Origin: Reticulitermes speratus
Lineage: Eukaryota; Arthropoda; Insecta; Blattodea; Rhinotermitidae
DNA: 64,000 bases
NCBI GenBank assembly: GCA_021186555.1
Contig: JAJKFL010000011.1
Coordinates: forward strand, 35,410,923 to 35,474,922
Direction of reading: 5' to 3'
Made by a program: the position numbers and the translations under genes. The notes beneath the pieces are model-generated. The model saw only the letters and a list, made by a program, of their open reading frames with translations. It was not told the origin of the DNA and made no database searches. Positions 33,312 through 45,412 of this stretch are shown piece by piece. Each line of letters begins with the position of its first letter. Within the stretch, counting starts at the first letter, position 1.

Positions 33312-34274
33312 TTACAAACCTCGCCGACATTAACAAAACTAGAAACTTCCAGATGCCAAGCTACAGTGTAAACACCGTGTTATGAAATTTTCACCTACTT
33401 CTTCACATCACCCTGTATAACAGAACAACATGCACTCCACAAACATTATACAGATGAAGTGAAAAACAAACCCATTTTAAAACTGAATAATGAAACAACT
33501 TTCATATTTCATGTGTTTATTTAACGTCCACGAAACAGGTACTCGGATTTAAAACAACTGACAGCTTAAATGGTCAATATTAGCACTGTCAGCTATATAA
33601 AATTTTAATTGACTTAAAGGGCTGGCGGGGAGGGAAGTAACAGATTAAACGATAAAACTTTTTTTTTTCCCATTTCACAAATTTCTTCCACACACATCAC
33701 ATCACAAATACACGTAGGCAATACAACTGTCAAACGTTTAACAAAAACAGTATCCAAACACACGGCACGTATCACCATTTAATTCTCTTCATCAAATTTT
33801 GTGTCATCAGTAGCTTCACAAATGCCAATAAATGCGGATGAGTAAATCGGCCTGTGACCTCAGGAATAATTTCAATGACAGCTTTTCAAACTACATCCAG
33901 GTCCTTATATGATGAAGAGTATGCCTAATGCGTGTCACAGGACTGACATGAAATCGGTTATCAAAACAATGCGAGTGACTGCAAACTCAATACGTCTCTT
34001 CACACATCAGCAGCACCAAAGGTCGTAATATTGCCGGCGCTGGTCTCGCTTCCCGACGGGGCAGTCGAGGATGTGCCCCGCCCAGAACACAACAGCAACA
34101 CCACGGCGTAAAACGTGTTTATCATCACGACAGAAGTGAAGCAGTGGGAACTGGGAAATTAAGGGCACTGAGCACGTTAAGGTGCCCCCCCCCCCCCCCC
34201 GGCCTGCCCGAATGTAGAGAAGGAACAAAATGATGCTCATATAGCATGATGCTGAAATGCATATATGAAGAGAA
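33312..34274. other. Unassigned DNA
   Basis: No gene recognised. A C run lies at about 34184-34200. Confidence 0.4.
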
Positions 34275-34505
34275 GTGTACTATCCGTGATTTCAGGCTTC
34301 CGTCGCGATGTTGATGACTGCGATCTTCTGCGAATTTACGCAGCGTCAAGTGGTAATCCTTCACCGACGTTTCGGGACAAAGTATAGGCCCCCCATCTTC
34401 AAGGGTCAAGAAGTGCATGAACACGTGGACTTGACCACTGAGGAAGGGACCGATACGTTGTCCCGAAACGTCGGTAAAGGATTACCACTCGACGCTGCGT
34501 GATAT
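34275..34505. repeat. Inverted-repeat Penelope-like module
   Basis: The left arm ACGCAGCGTCAAGTGGTAAT...CGACGTTTCGGGACAA (34339-34380) mirrors the right arm at 34459-34500. The right half has CTGAGGA, A, GGGAC/GTCCC and GAAACGTCGGTAA, a hammerhead-like layout without a convincing helix I. Related to 38374-38500 and 39471-39658. Confidence 0.6.
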
Positions 34506-34945
34506 CCCAGAAGAGCGCAGATGTCATGGAGAGAACTACTTCAGAAGTACGCGGTTAAACGTGAATGAGACAGCACACAAGACATTAACTGTACCACGAC
34601 CCATAAAACTGAGCAAATCTGGGTCAATTTTTACGCAAGATAAACTGTAAGTGGGAAAACACCAAACGAAGATAAGAGCACAGAGGATTGCGGACCCTAC
34701 AGGGCTCTGACGATGGCAAACCACTCCCTGACACCGTCTTCTATTTAACGAAGCACGACGTTTCGGAAGTCGGCTCTGCTTTCGTCTGCAGGCAAGGAAA
34801 GCACCTAACCTGTTGGACCCCTTAGACAGAGCTGTTCTCAGTCACTGGGCTACTGTAGCAAGAACAGGGTGATTACGTGCCGGTCTGTGAACGATACAGA
34901 TCGCAAGGTTTAATGGAACGGATATTTACTGCAGAGAGACCGGAG
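34506..34945. other. Unassigned DNA with palindrome scraps
   Basis: CACGACGTTTCGGAAGTCGG near 34755 is half of a Penelope-like module. No gene recognised. Confidence 0.4.
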
Positions 34946-35240
34946 GAAGTTACCAGGCACAGCCCTTGGTAACATGTACTGGAGACGAGATGGAGTTACC
35001 AGGCACAGCCCTTGGTAACATGTACTGGAGACGAGATGGAGTTACCAGGCACAGCCCTTGGTAACATGTACTGGAGACGAGATGGAGTTACCAGGCACAG
35101 CCCTTGGTAACAGTATGACGGTGAGTACAGCACAGTTTGGTACAGTCTGGAGACGAGATGGAGTTACCAGGCACAGCCCTTGGTAACATGTACTGGAGAC
35201 GGATGGAGTTACAGCACAGCCCTTGGTAACATGTACTGGA
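34946..35240. repeat. 46-bp minisatellite, about 6 copies
   Basis: Unit GGAGTTACCAGGCACAGCCC plus TTGGTAACATGTACTGGAGACGAGA, period 46. The unit near 35110 has an extra stretch (GTATGACGGTGAGTACAG), and the last unit has small deletions. TTACCA/TGGTAA in each unit can form a stem. Confidence 0.93.
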
Positions 35241-35309
35241 GGACGCGAAATACTGTAAATTATAATAATTATTATCTTATCGGGGTACAGAACATAAAAA
35301 CAAAATGTA

Positions 35310-35520
35310 ATTTTTTATCATAGAAGCCGATTACGTGAGACCAGCGTAGATGGGAGGATAATATTAAAATGGATCCTCAAGAAGTGGGATGGGGGGCATG
35401 GACTGGATTGATATGGCTCAGGATAGGGTACAGGTGGCGGGCTGTTGTGAGTGCGGTAATGAACCTTCGGGTTCCATAAAACGCGGGGAATTTCTTGACT
35501 AGCTGACGACCTGTTAGCTT
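35310..35520 (+). pseudogene. Non-LTR retrotransposon C-terminal tail
   Basis: Three phrases lie in three frames: [17 protein letters not shown], then [11 protein letters not shown], then [15 protein letters not shown] and a stop. This order is the usual end of an insect LINE ORF2. Two frameshifts make it dead. The 3' flank CGCGGGGAATTTCTTGACTA matches the other copy near 3630-3650. Confidence 0.8.
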
Positions 35521-35737
35521 CTCAAGAAGGACTCTGCTACATGGAGTGAGTTAGTTAGTTAGAAGCCGATCAATAGACGCGCTCTCTAACGCTCAAACTG
35601 TGTACCCGAACCCCATTTGCGCCATAGCGGTCTGTGTCCTGTTGTCCTGTGCAGGTACGCGCCTTTCGACGGACCGATCCCTCAATCAGGCAGTCCTACA
35701 AATTTTTACACAGCAATGCTGCTGTAATGGTCTATCC

Positions 35738-36219
35738 CAGCGGTTCCCAAACTTTTTCGATCCGCCGCCCCCTTGGTTCCATATACACACCCACAGCGCC
35801 CCCTACCTTTTTTAAAAAAAACATAAATGCGCTTTTGTTTCCACTTTTATTTTATATTTAAAAAATCGTTTAAATAAAATTATAAGAGTTAAACTTAATG
35901 TTTTATGTGTTAATTAATAAATTAAAATTTATAATATTTTTATGATTAACAATAATTCATCTAGCAATAGTTTATTAAAAAAACATGTGCTTGAATAAGA
36001 TTTATAAATTAAAATACTAAGAAATTTAGTTCATTTTTTATTTTTAACACAAAAATTACTTTATTTGAATTTTATTATAAAAATAAATGCACTACTTGTC
36101 TACTAGCGCCCCCCTGTGATAATAACAGCGCTCCCTTCCACCTCTCGTAGCTATTAGCGCCCACCTCGGTAATCCCACCGCCCCCCAGGGGGCGGTACCG
36201 CCCACTTTGGGAACCACTG
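35738..36219 (-). mobile_element. hAT-like non-autonomous element, family A
   Basis: CAGCGGTTCCCAAACTTTTT to CACTTTGGGAACCACTG, 482 bp, reversed relative to 16728. Flanking octamers GTCTATCC and ATGTATCT match at five of eight positions, so this insertion looks older. Confidence 0.9.
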
Positions 36220-36605
36220 ATGTATCTGCATTTCGTGCAATCGCATGACAAACAGACTCAGTTTGCCCACTGAATTGTAACAAAGTTCAACGGCTGAACG
36301 ACACAACGGTGGTCACTCCGACTGTCCACGACTTGCAGACATGACCTGCGCGATATCGCGGCCATAGGTGGCCCGCTCTGTCAGCCAAGTTCTGCGCGAT
36401 AAGCTACCAGACCGGAAGTGACAAATTATATTTGCCAGATATGCCTACGACCCTGCGTAGCAACATACAGAGCCTCGACGTGTCACTGTAACGAACACAA
36501 CCAAAATGATGACCAAACATCAACTGCTTCGCACGACTTATCTAACTAGAAGCTTCAACATCAGAGCGTCGACACGTCTTTGTTACGACAGTGGACACTC
36601 ACCCA
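36220..36605. other. Unassigned DNA
   Basis: No recognisable gene or repeat. Confidence 0.4.
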
Positions 36606-36868
36606 CGGTAAGGTTACCGGTAAAGTGGACAGCACACGTATAGCTCTGTCCTTTCTTTAACCTCAGCGCCAGAAACGGGTGGATGGTCAACTGCACGTCC
36701 CGGCCGCTTTACTACCTGGAAAGAGACCTGGTACAACATTGCATGGGGGGCTTGGTGGGCTCCAGAGCCGGGCTGGACGGGTACAAAAAATCTTGCCCCA
36801 ACCGGGATTCGATCCCCGGACCATGCCGCCCGTAGCGACGCCCTATACCGACTACGCTATCCGGGCCC
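36606..36868 (-). repeat. tRNA-derived SINE, family B
   Basis: A reversed copy with a head (GGGATTCGATCCCCGGACC and CGCTATCCGGGCCC) and a moderately diverged body. Confidence 0.88.
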
Positions 36869-38370
36869 TCGCGGTGTCAGAAGTCAAAGAGTAACCTGGC
36901 ATGTAAACTGTATACAGCGGCCCACTGCCCGCTGGATCCCGTCAGTCTGGTTGCTCTATCGGTACGGTGACCAAGGTATGGACGGGACAATCGGCGAGTG
37001 ATTGCCGGCGGTGAAGCCTTACTCTGTTTCCCGTTGTGTGCATTCCGACACGATCACTCTACTGTATCATATTCTGGCAAAATAACATCTTCAACTATTT
37101 GTCTGAATACCTTGGAAGGAAGAATATCAGGAGTTAAACCTCATTATATTGGTTACAAGTTCTGTCTCCCTGGTCCCAAATAATCTGCCTGTGTCTCAGC
37201 AGTAGGCTGCCAAGGACACTCCGGTGAGACAATATCCTCTTTTATCACAAGAGGAGAGACATTACACCATTTCAGTAACAGCAGGATGGTGGTAAGGCAC
37301 AAAAATTGGCGGTGGCAAGTCTCAGGCCTACATAAGACAACATACACATCAAGCTGAACAAAATAACGCAGTCCAATCGCTCACTCATATCAGTACTTGA
37401 AAATTCGAGACTTGTGACATTACACTGTGTCACTGGGTAAAGTGTTCCTGCATTTTGACTGATCACAGTGCCTTCATTTTTAGGGTCAAGCTGGGACCGG
37501 CGCTCGGTCCTACCCACACAATACTTCCAGGAGCTCTTTCCGCAGGGGTCAAGGTGATCGGCCCGTGAAGCTCACGAGCAACTCCATGCACTGAAGCAGA
37601 ATGAGGCATACCTGTAATCCCATACAGGTCAGTACTGGCCTAGAGCTTATTTACAGTCCTTCTTGCTGACAGGCACTGGAACAGAAACTGCCAATAACAA
37701 ATGGAGTCCAGGGCTCCAGATCGGACTTACGCAGCAGTTTCGAACACACGCCCTCCACAAGAAGCGCCTTGCTTCCGTCACGTCTGAGACTGTCCAACAG
37801 CAAAGATAAATACAGTGTGGCCATTCCACATCTCGCAGTCACTTTACTGTTCAGACCTGTCTGTCAGCTGATGACATTCCAACGTCTGCCGGAGCTGCTG
37901 TTGGTAACTCGTGCCGTGCCAGGCCAACAAACAAATCAACTGAGTAAATACCTCCCTGCCAATATAACCTGTAAGTTCAACACGCGTAATGCGAAAAGCA
38001 GCCGTCAGACAATACACTGTTTACATCCATTCACATCCAATCATCACAGCCTGCTACCTGGCACCCAGACTTCAGCTTCTCATGTCACGTTATGGGTCTT
38101 CTGGGATGTGACTCTGAGAACACTGGTACCAACGTTTTGACTGACATACTACCTCCACATTCGCGGAAAGACATGGAGTTCCCAAGTAACGCTGGCACGT
38201 AACCACCGAAGTATACGGTACCGCGGACCGGAGGACGTAATCGCAGTGCCACAACGAAAACCTCACATCTCACACGGTAAATATATTTTACCACTTCATG
38301 CTACGTGTCCAGGCCATCTACCACGCTAGTTCTCTGTTAAGAAAATAATCCCTTTCCTACTCGGACTCTT
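36869..38370. other. Unassigned DNA, 1.5 kb
   Basis: No repeat family recognised and no open frame with a known domain. It is among the longer repeat-poor stretches here and a place where an unrecognised exon could lie, though nothing shows one. Confidence 0.35.
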
Positions 38371-38373
38371 GAC

Positions 38374-38500
38374 CCGTGAGGATGGGACCGATACGTTGTC
38401 CCGAAACGTCGGTAAACAATTACAAAACGACGCCGTGTAACAACCCAAAATACTACAGATTTCATCAACATCGCGACGGAAGCCTGAAATAACTGTAAAA
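38374..38500 (+). repeat. Penelope-like half module with hammerhead-like layout
   Basis: GTGAGGATGGGAC, loop, GTCCCGAAACGTCGGTAAAC: helix II is perfect, but the core C is changed to G. The tail (ATCAACATCGCGACGGAAGC) is the reverse complement of 34290-34315, which links it to that module. Confidence 0.5.
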
Positions 38501-38909
38501 TAATCCCGATTCTCATTATAACTTTCATTAAGGAGTACATAAGGGTGGAGGTAAACACGCAACAATGACGACGGCCCTAGTGAAGCTGAATAATCAGCTT
38601 CAAGTTCCGACCATGAACCACCAACAGCAGACCCCGACAACCACCGGACAGAACTCTGGGTGCGCACAACAAACAATCCCCATCCCCGCATGGAAGCAAA
38701 AACCAGGACCCATCTATACACAGTACTTGCTTCAGATTCACGTTTGCGCGGCGAGTGTTGCTGAAATGATGGTCTTGTTTCTAACACGTCAAGCAGAATT
38801 TAATTCCGACGTTTCGGATACACAAACCTGAACCAAATTCAACCACCATGAAAATATCACGTTATTCCTCTGAAACATCTGAACGAAATTATACTACAAG
38901 TTCTAACGG
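38501..38909. other. Unassigned DNA
   Basis: No recognisable gene or repeat. Confidence 0.4.
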
Positions 38910-39215
38910 CGGGCACGCGGTTGCGCAGTTGGTTGAGGCACTGCGATACAAACCGTAAGGTCGCGGGTTCATTCCCGATGGTGTCATTGGAATTTTTCAT
39001 TGACATAATCCTTCCGGTCGCACTATGGCCCCGGGGTCGACTCAGCCTCTAACAGAAATGAGTACCAGGAATATTTCCTAGGGGGTAAAGGCGGCCGGTG
39101 CGTAGGGCTGACCTTACCACCTTCATGAGCCGATTGTCTAGAAATCTGTGAGCCTCAACTTCCTGGAATCCTAAGGGCCTGTCTAGGTCTGTAATGGCAT
39201 TGCATTACCTTTACC
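38910..39215 (+). repeat. tRNA-derived SINE, family C, full length
   Basis: Head TTGCGCAGTTGGTTGAGGCA and a B-box region reading GCGGGTTCATTCCCG, with one base deleted. The body is as in 11057 and the end reads GTAATGGCATTGCATTACC. Confidence 0.92.
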
Positions 39216-39284
39216 TTTAACAGTCCAGGCAGCATCATGGAGACAGGTTGCCTGACTAGTTGAGACAATGTGAAGGACAAAATA

Positions 39285-39440
39285 AAAAATGGTAACTATA
39301 TGTACCACCTACTTTCACATGCAAGAATTCCGCAGTTCGTCCACACAGCGTATGTATGTGTTCCATGTGATTCTCACAATAAAGTAGGATTATTTCCATA
39401 AACAGCATAACCGGTTTTTCACTGTAATCTAGACGCAGTG
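39285..39440 (+). repeat. Diverged TTAA-type MITE fragment
   Basis: GGTAACTATATGTACCACC and the CACACAGCGTATGTATGTG / GATTCTCACAATAAA block match the family. The right end is lost. Confidence 0.6.
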
Positions 39441-39470
39441 TGCAAGTTTTGGGGGTTATCACGGCGGTGT

Positions 39471-39658
39471 AGCACAAGATTCCGTTCTTCTGGGGCATGA
39501 CGCTGCGTCAATGGGTAATCGGATCACGACGTTTCGGGATACCGTGAGTCTAAATGTCACTCTTCTTGGACATTCCGATCCCTGAAGAGGGGGACACGTC
39601 ACGTACTCCGATTACCATTTGACGCGCCGTCATATACCAGAAGAACGGAATCACAAGG
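39471..39658. repeat. Inverted-repeat Penelope-like module
   Basis: Left TTCCGTTCTTCTGGGGCATG..CGTCAATGGGTAATCGGA and right TCCGATTACCATTTGACGCG..CCAGAAGAACGGAA are complementary. The centre keeps CGACGTTTCGGGAT and CCCTGAAGAGGGGG. The end TTCCGTTCTTCTGG also occurs alone at 42489. Confidence 0.6.
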
Positions 39659-39884
39659 GCAGTGTGTTTGCCGTGCAGTAACACTACATTTATAGCAATT
39701 TATATGAATCTTCACAGTTCAGTTAACAACGCAATGTTACACCTTTTAGAAGACAACGTACCAATGCAACATTATTCACACACAGTCAGCACGACACACA
39801 ACGTAGCAACTGAAAAAAGTCACTGCACACAGAATCATACAGTACATGCAACAGACTACTACATGAAACATTCCTGAAGAGCCG

Positions 39885-41168
39885 TCCCAACAACGCACAC
39901 AGACACACACAGTCACACAGCACACAGTAGACACACACAGTCACAGCACACAGACACACACACACAGTCACCAGCACACAGCACAGCACACAGTCACAGC
40001 ACACAGACACACACAGTCACGCACACAGACACACACAGTCACAGCACACAGACACACACAGTCACAGCACACAGACACACACAGTCACAGCACACAGACA
40101 CACACAGTACAGCCCGCACACAGCACACAGACACCACAGTCACAGCACACAGACACACACAGTCACAGCACACAGACACACACAGTCACTGCACACAGAC
40201 ACACACAGTCACAGCACACAGACACACACAGTCACTGCACACAGACACACACAGTCACTGCACACAGACACACAGTCACAGCACACAGACACACACAGTC
40301 ACTGCACACAGACACACACAGTCACTGCACACAGACACACACAGTCACGCACACAGACACAACAGTCACAGCACAGACACACACAGTCACAGCACACAGA
40401 CACACACAGTCACTGCACACAGACACACACAGTCACAGCACACAGACACACACAGTCACGCACACAGACACACACAGTCACATGCACACAGACACACACA
40501 GTCACTGCACACAGACACACACAGTCACGCACACAGACACACACAGTCACTGCACACAGACACAACAGTCACAGCACACAGACACACACAGTCACTGCAC
40601 ACAGACACACACAGTCACTGCACAGACACACACAGTCACTAGCACACAGACACACACAGTCACAGCACACAGACACACAGTCACTGCACACAGACACACA
40701 GTTCACAGAGCACACAGACACACACAGTCACAGCACACAGACACACACAGTCACAGCACACAGACACACACAGTCACAGCACACAGACACACACAGTCAC
40801 TGCACACAGACACACACAGTCACAGCACACAGACACACACAGTCACGCACACAGACACACACAGTCACAGCACACAGACACACACAGTCACAGCACACAG
40901 ACACACACAGTCACTGCACACAGACTCACACAGTCACTGCAACAGACACACACAGTCACAGCACACAGACACACACAGTCACAGCACACAGACACACAGT
41001 CACAGCACACAGACACACAGTCACAGCACACAGACACACACAGTCACTGCACACAGACACACACAGTCACAGCACACAGACACACACAGTCACTGCACAC
41101 AGACACACACAGTCACTGCACACAGACACACACAGTCACAGCACACAGACACACACAGTCACTGCACA
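39885..41168. repeat. About 23-bp (CA-rich) minisatellite, about 1.3 kb
   Basis: Units CACACAGACACACACAGTCA plus CTG or CAG vary in length by one to several bases. Many single-base indels look like slippage or read error. A 254-residue frame is produced by the repeat and is not a gene. Confidence 0.96.
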
Positions 41169-43662
41169 CAACTTTACACATTAATAATGCATCATTTGTC
41201 ACAGCATCTAAAACTTGACCACGACATAAACATTCTACATTACTGAAAGCTCTGTGTACTTCTTAAACAACTGACATAAAGTCATTTTCTATTCTGACAA
41301 TCCTAAGGAAAGAGCCCATACCTCATTCAGCAAATAAAAGCTTACGAGTGGGTCTAGATGAGACTTGAGATTATGCATTAATTTTACAGTTTTGTGGAAT
41401 ATGACGCCGTGTAGTGTCGGTGCCTGTAGCAACGGAAGGGAGGAAAGTACATAAATAATTGGGATACGGAACATGATGGCAACACGCTCCTTTGAAACAC
41501 CTGTACCTAACTACCAAACCAATTGAGTCACATCCCTGAAGAATATGGTCTTATCCACTATGTATAACACCCTTGTGAGTGAACTGAGTCACAACCTAGA
41601 ACAACTGTTACTGATTAAAATCCTTTGCTATGGATTATACCGACAGTTAGTCTTTCCGTGGAGGAGCGCGTGAATACAAATGCTGGGAAGGTGCATACCG
41701 TGTATGTCCGCCTGTAACGTAACAAGGCCAACGTCTGCTAGATGTGAGATTCTCGCAGCAGTGACGATGTGACGAAGTGCATGCTGGGAAAATTTAACAG
41801 TTCTGTCGTCAAACATACTGCCTCCATCTTCTAGGAGATTCACGCATCCTGCAGATGGCGTCTGCACATTCCCTCGGAGCATCGCGACGCCATGCCACAG
41901 AACACGGTAAACGTCATAACCCGATCTGACAAGGGACGCCGAAGTACCAGTATGGTCCGTAGCACCGAAAGGGTCAGTGTGTAACAGGCATGGTCTTTCT
42001 CCCTGGTCACTGCCCTTGCAACAGGCCACAGCGACACCTTCTGACGTAAAGGGCACACAGTTGCTATCTGATACTGAGTAGCAGGCAGCTTTCAATACAT
42101 CGGTAAACCACAGCATCAAGTCCGGGCATCTGTTCCCAATACCAATCACCAGGTAGGTCTCAGTGCGAGCAAACCACAAACAGCATCCACTGGACCTCAA
42201 GTCCGATAGGGTGCGGAAAAATAGCAAAAAAGACATCTAGAAAGCATAAGTGGGCTGACAGTCTATCACAACTTTATACTCCAGTTACGTTTTCGGTCAC
42301 CATCGTCCCACGCACTGGCGGCAACGAATACGAACACCATGAAATCCATTCGCTTTTATACAAATCAGAATCGGTGCCTTGGCCAAGCTACCTTGGTCCT
42401 GACGGCGTTATTTTTTTTAATAATATCAGCAATCGACGAGATACTTGCTCCAGTTTTATGGTTTTCACAGCGGTGTAGCTGAGGCTTCCGTTCTTCTGGG
42501 ATTTTTGTTTCTCTGACTTTTATTATAGAGAAAAATGAATCCGAAATAAACATCAGAAACAAAGCCATTTTGTGGGAGTTAAGGAAGGCTGCGGCCTGAA
42601 GGCGAGTCAGTGTGTCACGGTGGAGACTGCACGAAGCACTGTTTGAACATAAATATGTCTACAAATCATTCTAGCTTATGTATATCAGTTACGAACAGGA
42701 TCACATGACGACAGCGACACATTGCAGTGAAAGGTAGGTGCTGCTGTGTCCATACTAGACAGCATCACCACTATCTGAATACTGTTATTCCATTAAATTC
42801 GGTACGCCTACCTTGGTTCTCCCACACCATTTACAGTTATTAGATTAATAATTTGTTTTCTCAATACGTTTTAACGTTCCAGAACCAATAATAATGATAA
42901 ACCCAACAATTTCTCGTTTAAATTCAACAATTGGTCTCAATGAGTTAAAATCGCATCACCCAGTATATGAATTAGTTCTGCTAATGCCAGAAAGGCCCAT
43001 CACCTGTATTCACGACACCAAGGCTGCAATTTCACCACCCGTTTCACTCAGTTAATGAACGATCCACATCAATTAGCGGACTTAGTCATTACTAATAGGT
43101 AATGTGCGAAACCAGAGGCAAAGCAAGTTTAATGCTTCCGCTGTCTGGCGCTACAAACAGGGAGGCGCTGTTGGTACACAACTGCTGCGATCTGAAGCTC
43201 CACAAATACCACAAAATTGTCGGGTGTTACAATGACAGTTCTAAGAGCGTCTTAGTTTATATATATGTGGTATATAAAGTACATACGACTCAAAAACAAA
43301 CTTGTCTCCTAGACCGTGACGAGGATAAACATAAAGGTCGAGGAGTGGAAAAAAATATTTAAACCTGTCGTAATACCGAGACTTTCTATTTTCATTTCTC
43401 GACAAACGCCGAACAGTATTTTGCATGTGCTTGAGTTACGCAGCGGTAAGCGGATCGACCACAACGGCGTCGGTAAACGCGGAATGTCTTCTGGAGAACC
43501 GTCCGGCGAATGGTATTCTTCTTCTGACTGGTGCGCACAGCCGAAATTTGTTGACCCTGGTGTACGAGAGTAACCGTACAATCGGAAAGTCAGTTCTACC
43601 CTGAAACCCGAAGCAGTAATTTCATACGAAATGTTGGTACGCACACACCAGGCTAAACTACA
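41169..43662. other. Unassigned DNA, 2.5 kb
   Basis: No domain-bearing frame. The 202-residue minus frame at 41628-42236 has no feature I recognise. CGGTGTAGCTGAGGCTTCCG near 42473 matches the flank of the module at 39458, so a Penelope-like scrap is present there. Confidence 0.35.
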
Positions 43663-43670
43663 TCATATAC

Positions 43671-44016
43671 CAGGGGCGACCGAACCGCGGCTCGCGAGCC
43701 ACATGCGGCTCTTTCACATATAATGTGCGGCTCGCGGAAATATGTTGGCTGAGCCCCTTTTTGCATTACAATTCATATAAAAGGTAAATAAAAATGTTCA
43801 AGCTCTATAATTATTTACCGGTATAAACTGAGAGTCCGCTGGATTAAAACGTAAGTTTAATGTTCGTGGCGAGTAAATATGTTTAAGAATTTTTGTAACA
43901 AAATGTGCGTGTAACAATAAAAACGTGTGTGTAATATTTGTTCATGTCTTGCGGCTCTGAAACATCTGAACTTCATCGTATGTGGCTGTTACGTTAAGAA
44001 AGTTTGGCCACCCCTG
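43671..44016 (+). mobile_element. hAT-like non-autonomous element, family C
   Basis: CAGGGGCGACCGAACCGCGG to GTTTGGCCACCCCTG, 346 bp. Perfect 8-bp duplication TCATATAC (43663-43670 and 44017-44024). A second copy lies at 61758 in reverse. Confidence 0.95.
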
Positions 44017-44175
44017 TCATATACCGTACCGTATTGGTGACACCGCCGTCACAGCCACGACGTCCACTAAGTACTGCCAACTCAGGCCGCAGTCCTCCTC
44101 CAGCAGCTAGCAGCTCCCCCGACAGTAAAGCAACATGCCTGCATGTTACCAAACCCGACAGTTCGTCACCGTGTT

Positions 44176-44211
44176 CTTACCAGCCCGCTCTGGTAAGAGC
44201 GGGCTGGTAAG
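44176..44211. repeat. 15-bp perfect hairpin
   Basis: CTTACCAGCCCGCTC, loop TGGTAA, GAGCGGGCTGGTAAG. GC-rich, directly adjoining the 20-bp array. No run of T follows, and this is not bacterial DNA, so I do not call a terminator. Confidence 0.85.
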
Positions 44212-44213
44212 CT

Positions 44214-44756
44214 GAGCTACATAATCCAATCCACAGCTACACGATCCAATCCACAGCTACACGATCCAATCCACAGCTACACGATCCAATCCACAGCTAC
44301 ACGATCCAATCCACAGCTACACGATCCAATCCACAGCTACACGATCCAATCCACAGCTACACGATCCAATCCACAGCTACACGATCCAATCCACAGCTAC
44401 ACGATCCAATCCACAGCTACACGATCCAATCCACAGCTACACGATCCAATCCACAGCTACACGATCCAATCCACAGCTACACGATCCAATCCACAGCTAC
44501 ACGATCCAATCCACAGCTACACGATCCAATCCACAGCTACACGATCCAATCCACAGCTACACGATCCAATCCACAGCTACACGATCCAATCCACAGCTAC
44601 ACGATCCAATCCACAGCTACACGATCCAATCCACAGCTACACGATCCAATCCACAGCTACATAATCCAATCCACAGCTACACGATCCAATCCACAGCTAC
44701 ATGATCCAATCCACAGCTACACGATCCAATCCACAGCTACATGATCCAATCCACAG
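44214..44756. repeat. 20-bp satellite, about 27 copies
   Basis: The unit ACGATCCAATCCACAGCTAC is almost invariant. The exceptions are ATAATCC/ATGATCC variants, which are confined to the two ends. That pattern fits homogenisation in the centre. Confidence 0.98.
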
Positions 44757-44904
44757 CCCTCCACTCCATATCTTTAACATCTATGTCTATGTTTACTGTC
44801 CCACAAATGTACACTTTCATTCACTATTAATTTTTGTGTAACACAGCGCTACATTGAGAACCAACTGTCTTTGTCCATCGTCCGGATAAAATATTAAAAT
44901 ATAA

Positions 44905-45072
44905 TATAAAATCACGACGTTTCGGAAGCTGGCTCTTCTTTAGTCTTCAGGTGATGGGAGGTCCAGTGATTGAGATTATCTCAGTCTAAAAGGACCCATC
45001 TGAGTAGGTGTCTCCCCTCCCATCATCTGAAGACGGAAGAAGAACCAGCTTCCGAAACGTCGTGATTTTTAT
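44905..45072. repeat. Inverted-repeat Penelope-like module
   Basis: ATCACGACGTTTCGGAAGCTGGCTCTTCTT and its complement flank a centre with CCCATCATCTGAAGACGG. The plus strand has CTGAAGA, C, GGAAG/CTTCC and GAAACGTCG, but a G sits where H17 is required, so cleavage is not expected. Confidence 0.65.
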
Positions 45073-45154
45073 TATATTTTATCCGTACGATGGTACGATG
45101 GAAAAAGTCCAGAAGACAATCGGTTCTGAATGTTATGTACCATCGTCAGAACCT

Positions 45155-45215
45155 TTCAGAGTTTACAGTGCTACATGTTTCGAGCCTTATCCCGGTTCAT
45201 CTTCAGGGACTTCAG
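45155..45215 (-). ncRNA. Hammerhead-ribozyme-like motif, inverted partner
   Basis: Minus strand: CTGAAGA (core, complement at 45200-45206), T, GAACC/GGCTC (one mismatch), GAAA, CATG, UA, GCACTG. It lies in inverted orientation to the copy at 45318-45400. Confidence 0.55.
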
Positions 45216-45317
45216 TATTTTAAATTACACCGACTTTTTACATCAATGGTACGATGTAAAAAAGTCAGTGTAATAAAAAAGTCAGTATAATAAAAAAGTC
45301 AGTGTAATTTAAAATAC
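45216..45317. repeat. Spacer between inverted hammerhead-like motifs
   Basis: TTTTAAATTACAC begins the spacer and its complement ends it. Inside, AAAAAAGTCAGTGTAAT is repeated three times (about 45257-45310). Confidence 0.7.
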
Positions 45318-45412
45318 TGAAGTCCCTGAAGATGAACCAGGATAAGGTTCGAAACATGTAGCACTGTGTTACACAAATTAATAGTGAATAAATGTGTACA
45401 TTTGTGTGACAA
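45318..45412 (+). ncRNA. Hammerhead-ribozyme-like motif with downstream box
   Basis: Core CTGAAGA (45326-45332), T, helix II GAACC/GGTTC with a 7-nt loop, GAAA (45351-45354), CATG, U45359-A45360, then GCACT. Helix I pairs AGTCC with GCACT with one mismatch. A GTACATTTGTGTG box starts near 45397, 37 nt downstream. Confidence 0.6.

Noticed and set aside
40482-41246. 254-residue frame with Thr/His/Gln repeats
   Set aside because: Produced by the 23-bp CA-rich minisatellite. Frequent indels shift the frame elsewhere in the same array.
41628-42236. 202-residue minus-strand frame as a real gene
   Set aside because: It is not in a tandem array, but I see no domain, signal, splice-site logic or second copy. 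Length alone is not enough in 64 kb. A transcript or homologue would change this.
44176-44211. Rho-independent terminator
   Set aside because: There is a GC-rich stem but no T run, no upstream gene, and the DNA is not bacterial.
45028-45065. Active hammerhead in the 44.9-kb inverted module
   Set aside because: Core and helix II are good, but a G occupies the cleavage position after the helix III U, which hammerheads do not tolerate.
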